Shown here piece after piece: positions 1 through 11,468 of a stretch of DNA of 64,000 nt. The notes under the pieces were generated by a model that saw only the letters and a program-made list of their open reading frames with translations, did not search any database and was not told the origin of the DNA. Source of the DNA: Przewalskia tangutica. Taxonomy: Eukaryota > Streptophyta > Magnoliopsida > Solanales > Solanaceae. The position numbers were made by a program, and so were the translations under genes. How positions within the stretch are numbered: position 1 is the first letter of the stretch; every line of letters begins with the position of its first letter. The DNA is taken from the NCBI GenBank assembly GCA_029844215.1, contig CM056723.1, positions 89,644,790 to 89,708,789 on the forward strand, read 5' to 3'.

Positions 1-159
1 TTCAAAGATCTGCAGAGAAAGTTTCCTCATCATGGGATTGAGAAGTGGATGTTAGTCCACATATTCTACAATGGGCTATGTGGTACAACTCGTACCATTA
101 TTGATGATGCAGCAGGAGGAATGTTCATGAAAAAGAGTGCCAATGAGGTACATGATTTT
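1..159 (+). pseudogene. gag: H1 gag, middle fragment (Athila-type)
   Basis: This codes for the end of the Athila-type Gag core, including a motif HIFYNGL and an alanine-glycine patch (AAGG), and then stops being Gag at about 155-159 where A is inserted. The homologous stretch in H2 (56170-56330) runs on without a break into LLEDMTTNNHQG, and that continuation appears in this copy at 8210. Gag forms the cytoplasmic virus-like particle in which the element RNA is copied. The start lies left of the window. Homology to H2 is close throughout, so the assignment is secure although the piece is short. Confidence 0.85.
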
Positions 160-3100
160 TGTCACGACCCGACCCCGGGCCCGCAACTGGTGCCCTACCT
201 GGACACCCTTACAGGTATACATCAGAGATAATCAGCGGAACATACATGAAACTTATAAAATAAACAACAGAAATAAAACAACAGGTTAGCCGATAGGGCT
301 ACCTTCCTGGACATATATACATATACATAAACAACAGCAGTTCCATCCCTTTTTCCGTTTACAAACCGACCCACAACATGTGACTACACTTAAGAGTTTT
401 AACGCAACAAGCGTGGCGGACAGTGGCCCGCCATACCCCGAATGTACATAAATCTACCACATCGTGGAAACCGTACCACAAGATAAGCCTCCGAGCAATG
501 GAGCTTTCTCCCAAAATCGAACCGAGATCCTACTAGCAGAATCACCAACCTGTGCACCTAATACTGCGGCATTTAACGCAGCCCGGCGGGTCGATAACAA
601 AAAGTATGGAATGAAATAAGGTGCAACAATCATATCATAATCGCATAAAAGAATGTCATATAAACTCACAAATCAATCGTATAATTACCGCTCTTTCCTT
701 CTTTCAATAAGATTTAACAACATGTTCTTACCTACATACTTAAGAGATTAATCAAGTTTTATTCCACATAACTTACTTATCTTACTTAACATAATCCGCC
801 CATTTGCGGACACACGGTGCGCGAATCATGTGACATAATCCGCCGCCGTGGGGCTCGGTGTCTTGTGGAATCATGTAACATAATCCGCCCGCCATGTGGG
901 CTCGCATTGTGGAATCATGTAGCATAATCCGCCCCGTGGAGCTCGGTGTCTTTGTGGAATCATGTAGCATAATCCGACCCGCTGTGGAGCTCGGTGTAAG
1001 ATGACGTAACCTACATGTGTAGTTCTGGTAATATGGCGTAATCCGCCTATGAGTAGGCTCGGTGTATCTCATAACGTATCCGCCTATTTGTAGGCTCGGT
1101 ATTTCATAACGTGTCCGCCTATTTGTAGGCTCGGTGTATTTCATAACGTGTCCGCCTATTTGTAGGCTCGGTGTATTTCATAACGTGTCCGCCTATTTGT
1201 AGGCTCCTGTATTTCATAACGTGTCAGCCTATTTGTAGGCTCCTGTATTTTCCTTACATAACCTTTTACATCGTATAATTACTTCTTCTTAAGTCGCATA
1301 ACAACTTCCCATAAAGCTATTATAACGTTCTTTCATGTTAGAGAACTTAAGGCATTTAATTCTGCAACATTAGGGAAAACTAAACCCAACCATACTACGA
1401 CATATACGCATTTAAAAGAATCATAAAACTTCTTCTTTTAAAACTCAAGTCACATACTCTTTAAAATCATGTGTCAATACTTTAGAAATCAAGTCCACAA
1501 CAAAAAAATAAAGTTTCATAATCCTTAAGACAACCAAAGTTCATAGTCTTAAAACCTTATAACGCATATCTTTAAAGTCCACTTACTTATACTTATAAAC
1601 AAATATACAAAATTTCATACACTTCCAAAACCAAGTAACTTATTCTCTTAAAACCATATAACATCCACTTTTAAAATCGATCCCCTTTTCACATATAAAT
1701 TATAGTCATTTTCAACAACAAAATCCACTTACTTACTTTAAATAAAATCAAGATACATAGCTTTGAGTCAAATCTCATAATTTCCTAATCCTTTCTTACC
1801 AACACCTCCCATAAGGCTTGGTAAAGACTTAGGATAACTTTGACATAAACTTAACATAGAGTAAATCACACGACTACCTCTTAACTTCTAAGAGTAGGAG
1901 GAAACATGAAATAATATCACGTGGATATTTCATACGTAGGATCATGCCAAAGAAGAAAAGGTTCACATACCTCGCGACGATTGTCGACAAGTAGCAAAAT
2001 GCTCCCAAGTACTTCAACCTTGAGCTATTCCATTCTTCAAGTAGGATACGCTAAACTTAGTACTTCAACCTATCATGGCCACAATACGTCCATTAACCTC
2101 TTACTTTAAACGTAGAATATCCTAAGTGTCAAGTCACTAAATTCTACGGAAAATCTGGACAAAGACCTCCTTTGTTTTTACTTACTTTGCCACCTTTTTC
2201 AAGGCCGAATACAATAACCAAACAGCCCCAATTGGCTCACAACAATATAGAAGGTAGTCTAATATAAATGAATAACAAACTAATACAAACTACAAGTCCA
2301 AATTCGGCCACCTTGAGTTCAACAATACTAATTCTTATCAAAATTCCGTTTCAATCCAAATGTTAACATAACATGATATCAAGTCGCATTTGATTAAAAC
2401 TACCACAATCTTCAAATCAATAACATGCGACGATTCTAATAACGACTAAATTGAAATCCAACTTAACATGGCTTACATTACATTCCGAATTTCCAAGGCT
2501 TACAATCAATCCATAATCCTTATAAACTTCTACATATCAACTTCATGCTAGCAACACGTAAAGCTAACAACAATAAAAATATATACTCTTGTAACACTTT
2601 CAAAGAACAAGATTATACCTCAACGAATCTCAATCCAATCTTCAACCAAGTCGCTCCTTAGCAACCTAGAGCCTCTTCAAGACACCTCAATCCACTCTTT
2701 GAGACCCTTAGAACAACCCCAACAATTTCCTTCAAAGTTCTAAACAAAACCTAGAAAGACGACTAGGTTTTTGCTTTGCGACTAATACGAAAACTCTCTT
2801 TTCCGGGATTTTTCTATTGAGATACACTTACTTAACACTCATGAACCTTGGTTTAAAGTGTGGAGCTTATCGACAAGAAACAAAAATTTTCTTCCTTTCC
2901 AAGAGGGAACCCGAGAGCCTCACTTGAGTTCTTCAAATTTTTCTTGAAATTTGGCTAAGTATGGAGCTCTCTCGCTACTAGTACTTTATATAACAACATG
3001 GAGGCTAAGATGTGAACAATTGGGTGGTGTGGATGAGGTCTTAACAATTATCAAGGCTAGTGGTCCTCGACTAAGTCAAACATGTCAAGCTTTCAAGTTG

Positions 3101-3318
3101 CAAGACTTGTTTTGCTAACAAGGGTCAATGACCTCGTGCCCTTGTCCAATTCGTCCAAGCTCACTTAAGGGGGGGGTGACACGTGGCGCCCTCCCATACG
3201 TCACAATAACACGTTTTCTGAAAATTTCATAATTCCGATAAATTTTACAAGTCTCAAAATCTTAACATTGTGAGTTCTACGCACGCTCTAAAACATGTCC
3301 CGCAAATACGGTGTAACA
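160..3318 (-). repeat. 3' LTR of A
   Basis: This 3159-bp repeat matches 5065-8204 nearly end to end. In the sense direction it starts TGTTACACC and ends GTCGTGACA. Unusually long for its family, it carries near its sense 3' end a hairpin (189-207), a GC-rich inverted repeat around 410-440 that is damaged in this copy, and a tandem repeat block at about 782-1250. Differences from the other LTR cluster at CG and CHG sites. No gene is supported inside it. Confidence 0.9.
782..1250. repeat. Tandem hairpin repeats in the A 3' LTR
   Basis: Units of about 36-45 bp follow the pattern (a/g)TCCGCCTATTTGTAGGCTCGGTGT followed by ATTTCATAAC. Each unit holds a small inverted repeat, GCCTA-loop-TAGGC. The left units use a different stem (CCGCCC...GTGGGGCTCGG type). 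Five units of the TTTG-loop kind follow the TGAG-loop unit here, against four in the other LTR of A. Confidence 0.85.
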
Positions 3319-3352
3319 TTCTTCCCCTTAGAACATTCGCCCCCGAATGTTC
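3319..3352 (-). other. Polypurine tract and adjoining inverted repeat of A
   Basis: Read on the minus strand, AAGGGGAAGAA lies directly against the LTR start TGTTACACC and fits the plus-strand primer of reverse transcription. Just upstream in sense is a perfect 9-bp inverted repeat, GAACATTCG (3331-3339) and CGAATGTTC (3344-3352). The same arrangement occurs in B and G. Confidence 0.75.
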
Positions 3353-4853
3353 TTTCTGGTCAAACTTATAATTAGCGACATAGTTTCCTTTCACAATCCC
3401 GACATACTAACAATGCCACAAATGGCCCTAAGACTCGCACATGCTTATCCGTCCATCATAAGCCCAAAAGAGATTATCTTTCGCATTTCCAACTCCTTCT
3501 AACATATACATAGTCTCAATACAAATTGCTCATGAAACTTAAACATACCACAACTTTATCATGCATACAAATTTCTAAAGTGGTCGAAGATATACGAAAT
3601 CATATAGACGGTTCAAAAAGACCGCTAAAATCGGGAACTTCCATCACGACATACGCCACGGCTGCAGGTGTGAACATCCCGCCTAGCTATCAAGGAGATG
3701 AACCCGAATCGATCCAAAGAGATCGTGATATCCTCCCGAAGCTCTCCTACTAGGACAATCCTCAACATATGTCCTCGACGGCCATGTGTAAAACAGCACC
3801 AAAGGCACGACGACATTCCCATGGTGATGTCGCCACACCGTGGCACCGAGGGAAAAGTGGCCCCGATCGCTTGTAACCCATGCGCGATACGATCCAAGCT
3901 CGAGCTCGACCGGCCCCGACTACCTACCGATCTAACCCCCGCCGTAAAAATCGGGAAGGAGCACTGCATGGCCGAATCAGACCTAGCTCGCCGAGGCTCT
4001 CCACCTCGAAAATCACCTCAACCCTCGCTGCTTTAGCCTCTTGGCCGCCTTGGTCTGGTCGGCCCTCTCTCCTCGCCTCAATCCCTCGCATAGGCTCGCA
4101 TCCTAGCAATGTCCATACCGGCCAAGAGCCACCCCAAACACGCGGTAATCATACGACGGCCTAGCCCCATCACGTAACGATGAACTCTATCCGCCATGCC
4201 GCTACTATAGTGCATGACGCTCGCCAAGGAGTCAAACTCAGTCAGATTTCTAATAGTCCCGCCATTCCGCCTCAAAGTCAAGAACCTATCTACCCGGCTC
4301 TCCTCATCTCGTGAGGCAAAGTGATTCATGAAGGCCTCTCAGAACTCTTCCCAAACAAATTGGAAGAGCATCCCCACCTCTCGAAAAGCAACCACGACTC
4401 AAACCAGTTCAACGCAATATCGCAGAACCGGTAAGAGGCTAACACAATCGACTCAGATCCGAGGCCCTAAGCACTGCATAGTCCGTCAGAGCCGCCGAAC
4501 GAACTCGAGGATCTTCCTCGATCTCGAACCATAAAACTCGGTGGACTACAACCGAGAAAATCCCGTATCCTCAAATGTCGCTTGGGTTAGCCGCTCGCTC
4601 CCGCGCACGCCTACCACTATGCTAGTCAAAAGCCCGACCGCTTCTCCATAATCCCTAAACTCGCTCGCCGGAATGGGCGGGTCTGCACGGAACCTCTGAG
4701 CTACCGCGCCTCGGCCTCTAATATCGCGGCGTGGCTGAACTCGCCGACCCGCTTACTACCTCGTGCATAGTCTGCGCTCGACTCGTAACTCTTCACGCAC
4801 CACCGCGCCTCGCCGCCGCTTTGCCCTTCGGGCCCCGTCGCTCCGTGAGGCAT
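3353..4853 (-). pseudogene. gag: Gag-only coding region of A (Tekay-type), frames broken, plus 3' untranslated part
   Basis: The start is placed at the ATG at 4851-4853, where the product begins MPHGATGP, a worn form of the MPPRR start seen in B and D. Further along come a core with FDSLA and ADRVHRYVMGL (about 4078-4329) and a late GRRGH motif resembling a CCHC zinc knuckle (about 3790). The Gag would package the RNA. Frames change several times, often at CG/CHG sites, so part of the damage may be sequencing error. From about 3353 to 3620 I see no coding signal, but the sequence is conserved in D at 40451-40720. No protease or polymerase follows. Confidence 0.75.
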
Positions 4854-5048
4854 AATCGATTCACATACATAAGAATACGTCGGAGGATTCAACCTAATAA
4901 GACAACTTTCATCGCACGATCTCAGAGAGAGAATAATGGAAACCAATCCTAAATGTCATGCAGCCTCCAGATAAAAGATGTGGTGCACAACACACCGATA
5001 ATCAAGACTCTACTAGACACGCCTCAGAGACACTTTCCGAGGACTAAT

Positions 5049-5060
5049 CGCTCGATACCA
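5049..5060 (-). promoter_or_regulatory. Primer binding site of A (initiator Met tRNA)
   Basis: On the minus strand the sequence reads TGGTATCGAGCG, four bases from the 5' LTR edge. The usual plant form is TGGTATCAGAGC; the missing A of CAG matches the CHG error pattern seen elsewhere in the window. Confidence 0.75.
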
Positions 5061-5064
5061 CTTT

Positions 5065-8000
5065 TGTCACGACCGACCCTGCTCGCAATCGTGCCCTACC
5101 TGGGCACCCTTACAGGTATACATCAGAGATAATCAGCGGAACATACATGAAACTTATAAAATAAACAACAGAAATAAAACAACAGGTTAGCCGATAGGGC
5201 TACCTTCCTGGACATATATACATATACATAAACAAATGTAGCCCATCCCTTTTTCCGCTTACAAACCGACCCACAACACGTGACTACTGCACTTAAGAGT
5301 TTTAACGCAACAACTATGGCGGGACGGGGCCCGCCATACCCTCGAATGTACATAAATCTACCACATCGTGGAAACCGCATCACAAGATAAGCCTCCGAGC
5401 AATCGAGCTTTCTCCCAAAATCAACCGAGATCCTACTAGCAAGAATCACCAACCTCGCACCTAATACTGCGGCATTTAACGCAGCCAAGAAGGTCGATAA
5501 CAAAAATTTAGTATGGAATGTAAATAAGGTGCAACAATCATATCATAACCGCATAAAAGAATGTCATATAAACTCAAATCAATCGTATAATTACTGCCTT
5601 TCCTTCTTTCAATAAGATTTAACAACATGTTCTTACCTACATACTTAAGAGATTAATCAAGTTTTATTCCACATAACTTACTTATCTTACTTAACATAAT
5701 CCGCCCATTTGCGACACTGCATCGATTTAATCATGTGACATAATCCGCCCGCTGTGGGGCTCGGCAGATCGTGGAATCATGTAGCATAATCCGCCCGCCC
5801 GTGGAGCCTTGTCTTGTGGAATCATGTAGCATAATCCGCCCGCTGTGGAGCTCGCATCGTGGAATCATGTAGCATAATCCGCCCGCTGTGAAGCTTCGGT
5901 GTAAGATGACGTAACCCGCCTATGTGTAGGCTCGGGTAATATGGCGTAATCCGCCTATGAGTAGGCTCGGTGTATCTCATAACGTAATCCGCCTATTTGT
6001 AGGCTCGGTGTATTTCATAACGTAATCCGCCTATTTGTAGGCTCGGTATTTCATAACGTAATCCGCTTATTTGTAGGCTCTGTATTTCATAACGTAATCC
6101 GTCCCATTTGTAGGCTCGGTGTATTTTCCTTACATAACCTTTTACATCGTATAATTACTTTTTCTTAAGTCGTCATAACAACTTCCCATAAAGCTATTAT
6201 AACGTTCTTTCATGTTAGAGAACTTAAGGCATTTAATTCTTGCAACATTAGGGAAAACTAAACCCAACCATACTACGTGACATACGCATTTAAAAGAATC
6301 ATAAAACTTCTTCTTTTAAAACTCAAGTCACATACTCTTTAAAATCATGTCACAATACTTTAGAAATCAAGTCCACAACAAAAAAATAAAGTTTCATAAT
6401 CCTTAGAAGACAACCAAAGTTCATAGTCTTAAAACCTTATAACGCATTCTTTAAAGTCCACTTACTTATACTTATAAAAAAATATACAAAATTTCATACA
6501 CTTACAAAACAAATTAACTTATTCTCTTAAAACCATATAACATCCACTTTTAAAATCGATCCCTTTTCACATATAAATTATAGTCATTTTCGAACAACAA
6601 AATCCACTTACTTACTTTAAATAAAATCAAGATACATAGCTTTGAGTCAAATCTCATAATTTCCTAATCCTTTCTTACCAACACCTCCCATAAGGCTTGG
6701 TAAAGACTTAGGATAACTTTGACATAAACTTAACATAGAGTAAATCACACGACTACCTCTTAACTTCTAAGAGTAGGAGGAAACATGAAATAATATCACG
6801 TGGATATTTCATACGTAGGATCATGCCAAAGAAGAAGAGGTTCACATACCTCGCGACGATTGTCGACAAGTAGCAAAATGCTCCCAAGTACTTCAACCTT
6901 GAGCTATTCCATTCTTCAAGTAGGATACGCTAAACTTAGTACTTCAACCTATCATGGCCACAATACGTCCATTAACCTCTTACTTTAAACGTAGAATATC
7001 CTAAGTGTCAAGTCACTAAATTCTACGGAAAATCGGACAGCACCTCCTTTGTTTTTACTTACTTTGCCACCTTTTTCAAGGCCGAATACAATAACCAAAC
7101 AGCCCCAATTGGCTCACAACAATATAGAAGGTAGTCTAATATAAATGAATAACAAACTAATACAAACTACAAGTCCAAATTCGGCCACCTTGAGTTCAAC
7201 AATACTAATTCTTATCAAAATTCCGTTTCAATCCAAATGTTAACATAACATGATATCAAGTCGCATTTGATTAAAACTACCACAATCTTCAAATCAATAA
7301 CATGCGACGATTCTAATAACGACTAAATTGAAATCCAACTTAACATGGCTTACATTACATTCCGGATTTCCAAGGCTTACAATCAATCCATAATCCTTAT
7401 AAACTTCTACATATCAACTTCATGCTAGCAACACGTAAAGCTAACAACAACAATAAAAATATATACTCTTGTAACACTTTCAAAGAACAAGATTATACCT
7501 CAACGAATCTCAATCCAATCTTCAACCAAGTCGCTCCTTAGCAACCTAGAGCCTCTTCAAGACACCTCAATCCACTCCTTGAGACCCTTAGAACAACCCC
7601 AACAATTTCCTTCAAAGTTCTAAACAAAACCTAGAAAGACGACTAGGTTTTTTGCTGCGACTAATACTAAAACTCTCTTTTCCGGATTTTTCTATTGAGA
7701 TACACTTACTTAACACTCATGAACCTTGGTTTAAAGTGTGGAGCTTATTGACAAGAAACAAAAAATTTCTTCCTTTCCAAGAGGGAACCCGAGAGCCTCA
7801 CTTGAGTTCTTCAAATTTTTCTTGAAATTTGGCTAAGTATGGAGCTCTCTTGCTACTAGTACTTTATATAACAAATACTGAGGGCTAAGATGTGAACAAT
7901 TGGGTGGTGTGGATGAGGTCTTAACAATTATCAAGGCTAGTGGTCCCCTTGACTAAGTCAAACATGTCAAGCTTTCAAGTTGCAAGACTTGTTTTGCTAA

Positions 8001-8204
8001 CAAGGGTCAAATGACCCTTGTGCCCTTGTCCAATTCGTCCAAGCTCACTTAAGGGGGGGTGACACGTGTCGCCCTCCCATACGTCACAATAAAACGTTTT
8101 CCGAAAATTTCATAATTCCGATAAATTTTACAAGTCTCAAAATCTTAACATTGAGAGTTCTTACGTACGTTCTAAAACATGTCCTGCAAATACGGGGTGT
8201 AACA
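5065..8204 (-). repeat. 5' LTR of A
   Basis: This 3140-bp partner of 160-3318 would carry the promoter of A. A TATATAAA-like box lies on the minus strand at about 7863-7871. The tandem hairpin block recurs at about 5693-6130. A perfect hairpin GTGCCC/GGGCAC (5091-5107) lies close to the primer site. Long stretches are AT-rich with no gene. Confidence 0.9.
5693..6130. repeat. Tandem hairpin repeats in the A 5' LTR
   Basis: Same family of units as at 782-1250. Here most units read GTAATCCGCCTATTTGTAGGC, where the other LTR reads GTGTCCGCC, and one fewer of these units is present. Confidence 0.82.
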
Positions 8205-9720
8205 ATTTTCTAGAGGATATGGCCACAAACAATCATCAGGGGACCGATGAGAGAGCAGTGAATGGTAGGAAAGTAGCTGGGATTCATGAGCTAGATGCTA
8301 TCACTGCAGTGACTGCGCATGTGGCCACTTTGACAAAGCAGATGCAGCAGAATACCATGTCCGTCAAAGCTGTCCAGACACATGTGAGTTGTGAAATTTG
8401 TGGGGGTCCCCATACTTTTGATAGGTATACAACTGTGGACCCAAATAATGTGTCTATGGCGCAGGTTCAAGCAGTGGGGAATTTTCAGAGGCCATACAAC
8501 AATGCATTCTCCAACACATATAATCCGGGGTGGAGAAATCATCCAATTTTTTTATGGAAGAATGACCAGGGGCAGCAACCACAGTTTCAAGCCTCATCTT
8601 CACAACAGTTCAGCCAACCAGCACCACAAGAGAAACTAGATAACTTGGAAGCAGCACTGTTAGCCATGGCCAAAACCCAGAACCAATTCATGGCAGAGAC
8701 CCAATCCTCACTTTCGACCCTGACCAACTCCCACAATCAGTTCATAATGGAAACAAGATCATCGATTAAAAATCTGGAAGTTCAAATGGGACAGTTGACG
8801 AACACACTGAGCAAAAAAGAGAAAGGTAATCTCCCCAGTAATACAGTGGTGAACCCAAGGGAGCAATGCCAGGCAGTTAGCTTGAGAAGTGGGAAGCAGT
8901 TAGAGCATGTGGGATCTCAACCAGTGAGGGAGAAGGAGAATGAGGTAGAGAAGACAGCCGAGGAGAAAAAAATGGGGTTACTGATGACCGCCCTATTTTA
9001 GAGAAGGCTTCGCCCACAGTTATGAGGGAATACACAGACAAAATCCCTTACCCTCAAAGGCTGCAGAAGAAGTCCTTAGATAAGCAGTTTTCAAAATTTT
9101 TGGAGGTATTTAAAAAACTGCACGTTAACCTTCCCTTCATTGAAGCATTGGAGCAAATGCCAGCATATGTAAAATTTATGAAAGACGTACTGTTTAAAAA
9201 GAGAAAGCTGACAGACTATGAGACAGTGGTGCTCACTGAAGAATGCAGTGCTATTTTGCAGAAGAAGCTCCCACCAAAGTTGAGAGATCCGGGAAGTTTC
9301 ACCTTACCTTGAACTATAGGGAAGGTGACATGTAAAAGGGCTTTGTGTGACTTAGGGGCTAGTATCAACTTGATGTTTCTCTCTATGTTCAATGGACTTG
9401 GGTTGGGAGAAACAAAGCCAACCACAGTCAACTTGCAGTTAGCTGATCGCTCAGTCGTGCATCCCAAAGGTATAATTGAATATGTGTTAGTGAAAGTGGG
9501 TAAATTCATCTTCCCTGCTGATTTCCTCATTCTTGATATGGAGGAAGATGAAAATATGCCTATTAACCTTGGGAGACCATTCCTAGCTACAGGAATAGCT
9601 CTTATTGATGTTGAAAAGGGAGAATTGAAGCTCCGAGTCCAAGATGAGGAGATGACTTCACTGTTTTCAAACCTTCAACTGATCCACAATTCAATGATAA
9701 ATGATTTGCTGTTGGTGTAA
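8205..9720 (+). pseudogene. gag-pro: H1 gag C-terminus and aspartic protease (Athila-type)
   Basis: The Gag resumes with MATNNHQGTDER at 8219 and includes a Cys-rich motif CEICGGPH (about 8390), a QVQAVGNFQRP tract, and a long glutamine- and serine-rich linker with repeated heptad-like segments. The next block begins DKIPYPQRLQKK (about 9040). The protease follows, with CDLGASINLM around 9346-9375 as the catalytic Asp motif and LGRPFLATG near 9571. It would process the Gag precursor. Two faults break the frame: a run of seven A at about 8966 and a TGA at 9310-9312 where H2 has the Cys codon TGC. The H2 copy is broken at different points, so both descend from an intact frame. Confidence 0.85.
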
Positions 9721-10381
9721 TTGATAAAAAAACTCCTCATGAAATTTCCAAGGGTACTGATGCCCTTGATGGTAAGAAGTTTGGACTTGTGAATGATGCT
9801 GTGAATGATGAAAAAGGAATAAAGTCCACTGAACTCAACCCTGTGAAAAAAAAGAGGATGAGAAAGCGAATGATGCTGAAATGGATATGTGGAGGGGATA
9901 ATCTACCCCCTTGAGTGAACATGTATTTGCTCCGGCTAAAAGACGTTAAAGACATCGCTACTTGGGAGGCAACCCAATATTTTAATTATGTTATTTCAAT
10001 TTTCATTTTAGTTTGTTTTAATTTTGTCTTGAACAGTCTCACGATCTGGTATGTTTAGTGTTTATGGATGACAACTAAAGAGCGGGGACTAACTCTGAGG
10101 AGAAAAGGGCAAAAAATGCTGAAAACTGGAAAATCGAAACTTCAGGGATTAAGGGCCGCGGCGCCTGTTGATAGAGTCGCGGCGCAAGAGAGGCAGTAGC
10201 CTCAGTGAATTCTGCAAGGCAATTAGGGCCGCGACGCACGTTCCAAGGGTCGCGGCTCCTCCGTCGGCTTTGTGCACAATGATTTTTCCACCAACCCAGA
10301 CCTCCGTTGTGACCGTTGTGTTGTGTCTGTAAATGTCCATTTATTTTTTTGTCTTTACACATTGGGAACAATGTGTCAATC

Positions 10382-10393
10382 AAGTTTGGGGGG
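10382..10393 (+). other. Internal polypurine-tract-like copy 1 of H1
   Basis: AAGTTTGGGGGG resembles the tract that borders the LTR at 11454. It follows the motif ACATTGGGAACAATGTGTC, and H2 has the equivalent at 62325. Confidence 0.5.
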
Positions 10394-10946
10394 ATCCTAC
10401 TTTGTTTTGTGTTTTGTTTTGAGTCTATTTGTTTTATTTTTGTTTGTTTTATGTGTTCGTGAGCCATAATGGATCATGTAGGTTGTAGTTGCTAAAGATA
10501 TTGAGTGGATAAAGTGGGATAATGTAATAGAATTAAAGCAAAAATTTGTGTGCTTAAGTTAGATATGCCAAAAATTCATGACATCTAATTATTTGGGGTA
10601 TTTGTGCTTAGCCTATGTGTTGTCAATTATGAAAAGAAAAGTTGAAAAATGTCTAGAAAACTTGTTTGCTTGTTATTTGAGGCGAAATAGTTAAGATGTA
10701 CATATTTAGAAAAATGATTCAGGCATTTCTTTGATAGCTCTTCTTACCATTCATTATCTATCCTAACATAAATTGTATCACTAGTCAACCCCTTTGAGCT
10801 TAAAATAAGATCTTTCTTTGGCATCCAATGATTCCTATGTTGTGTCATAAGTGATATTTGAAAACTCTTGGAATGAAAAGTGTTGAAAAAGAATAAAAAA
10901 GAGAATATAATTTTGATGCACCCCAATGAAAAATATGCAAAAAAGT

Positions 10947-10965
10947 AAGTTTGGGGGTGTTTGTT
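10947..10965 (+). other. Internal polypurine-tract-like copy 2 of H1
   Basis: AAGTTTGGGGGTGTTTGTT matches the tract at the true LTR junction (11454-11472) base for base over 19 positions, about 500 bp too early. H2 has a related copy at 62898. Confidence 0.6.
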
Positions 10966-11453
10966 ATATATAATGTATCTCATTCTCTCAAAAGAAAAGA
11001 GGGGAAAAAATAGGTATGTGATTGAAAAGAAAGTCAAAAAGAAGGATAAAGAGTTGAATGAAAAATGTTTATGGTACGTAATTTGAGCCTAAATGCCCAC
11101 TTTTACCTACCCTACCTAAGCCTACATTACAACCCTTGAAAGTCCTGAAGATCCTTAATGTGTATATCTATGATTAGTGGAGAATAGCAAGTAAACATAT
11201 CTATAGCATTTTGGAAAAGATGGAATGAAATTGACATGCATAGGTTAGGTGTTTATGTTTTCATTAATTATGATCTAAATGAATCTGCGAAATATCTAAC
11301 TTGAAATTCTAGATTGCTATATATCCATGCTATATGTTCTAACATATTATCTCATCTTTCATCCATGATGTTGAAGAAGCATTGCTACAACTACTTGATC
11401 CAGTTTATAGAGTCATTGTTTTTTTTTGCTTTACTCGAGGGAGAGTAAAGGTT

Positions 11454-11468
11454 AAGTTTGGGGGTGTT
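11454..11468 (+). other. Polypurine tract of H1
   Basis: AAGTTTGGGGGTGTT directly precedes the LTR start TGTTGAGTG and fits the second-strand primer site. Confidence 0.7.

Larger units (their letters stand above)
160..8204 (-). mobile_element. A: gag-only Tekay-like LTR retrotransposon, minus orientation
   Basis: The ends are TGTCACGACC on the left and GGGTGTAACA on the right, flanked by ATTTT on both sides (155-159 and 8205-8209). Two direct repeats of about 3.1 kb (160-3318 and 5065-8204) bracket an internal region of about 1.75 kb. A primer site reading TGGTATCGAGCG on the minus strand next to the right repeat and a purine tract next to the left repeat set the direction as minus. The internal region shows gag traces only. 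D has the same plan, so this is a non-autonomous family rather than a single deletion. Confidence 0.92.
9721..11468 (+). other. H1 non-coding 3' region without pol
   Basis: The stretch opens with the motif CTACTTGGGAGGCAACCCAA (about 9958), which in Athila-type elements lies downstream of the coding region. A GC-rich patch with CCGCGGCGC-like words follows at 10150-10265. AAGTTTGGGGG purine tracts recur at 10382, 10947 and 11454. The region is otherwise AT-rich with stops in all frames. No reverse transcriptase, integrase or envelope-like gene can be read, and H2 shows the same arrangement. Confidence 0.75.

Noticed and set aside
782..1144. Open frame of 120 codons on the minus strand with repeated peptides
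   Set aside because: It is the translation of the tandem hairpin block of the A LTR, and the other LTR copy breaks it.
1921..2109. 62-codon frame kept almost unchanged at 6800-6988
   Set aside because: The two places are the paired LTRs of one element, so identity reflects copying, not selection. The related D LTRs lack the frame.
9721..11468. Envelope-like gene downstream of the H1 protease
   Set aside because: Some Athila elements carry one, but no open frame or membrane segment of useful length exists here.
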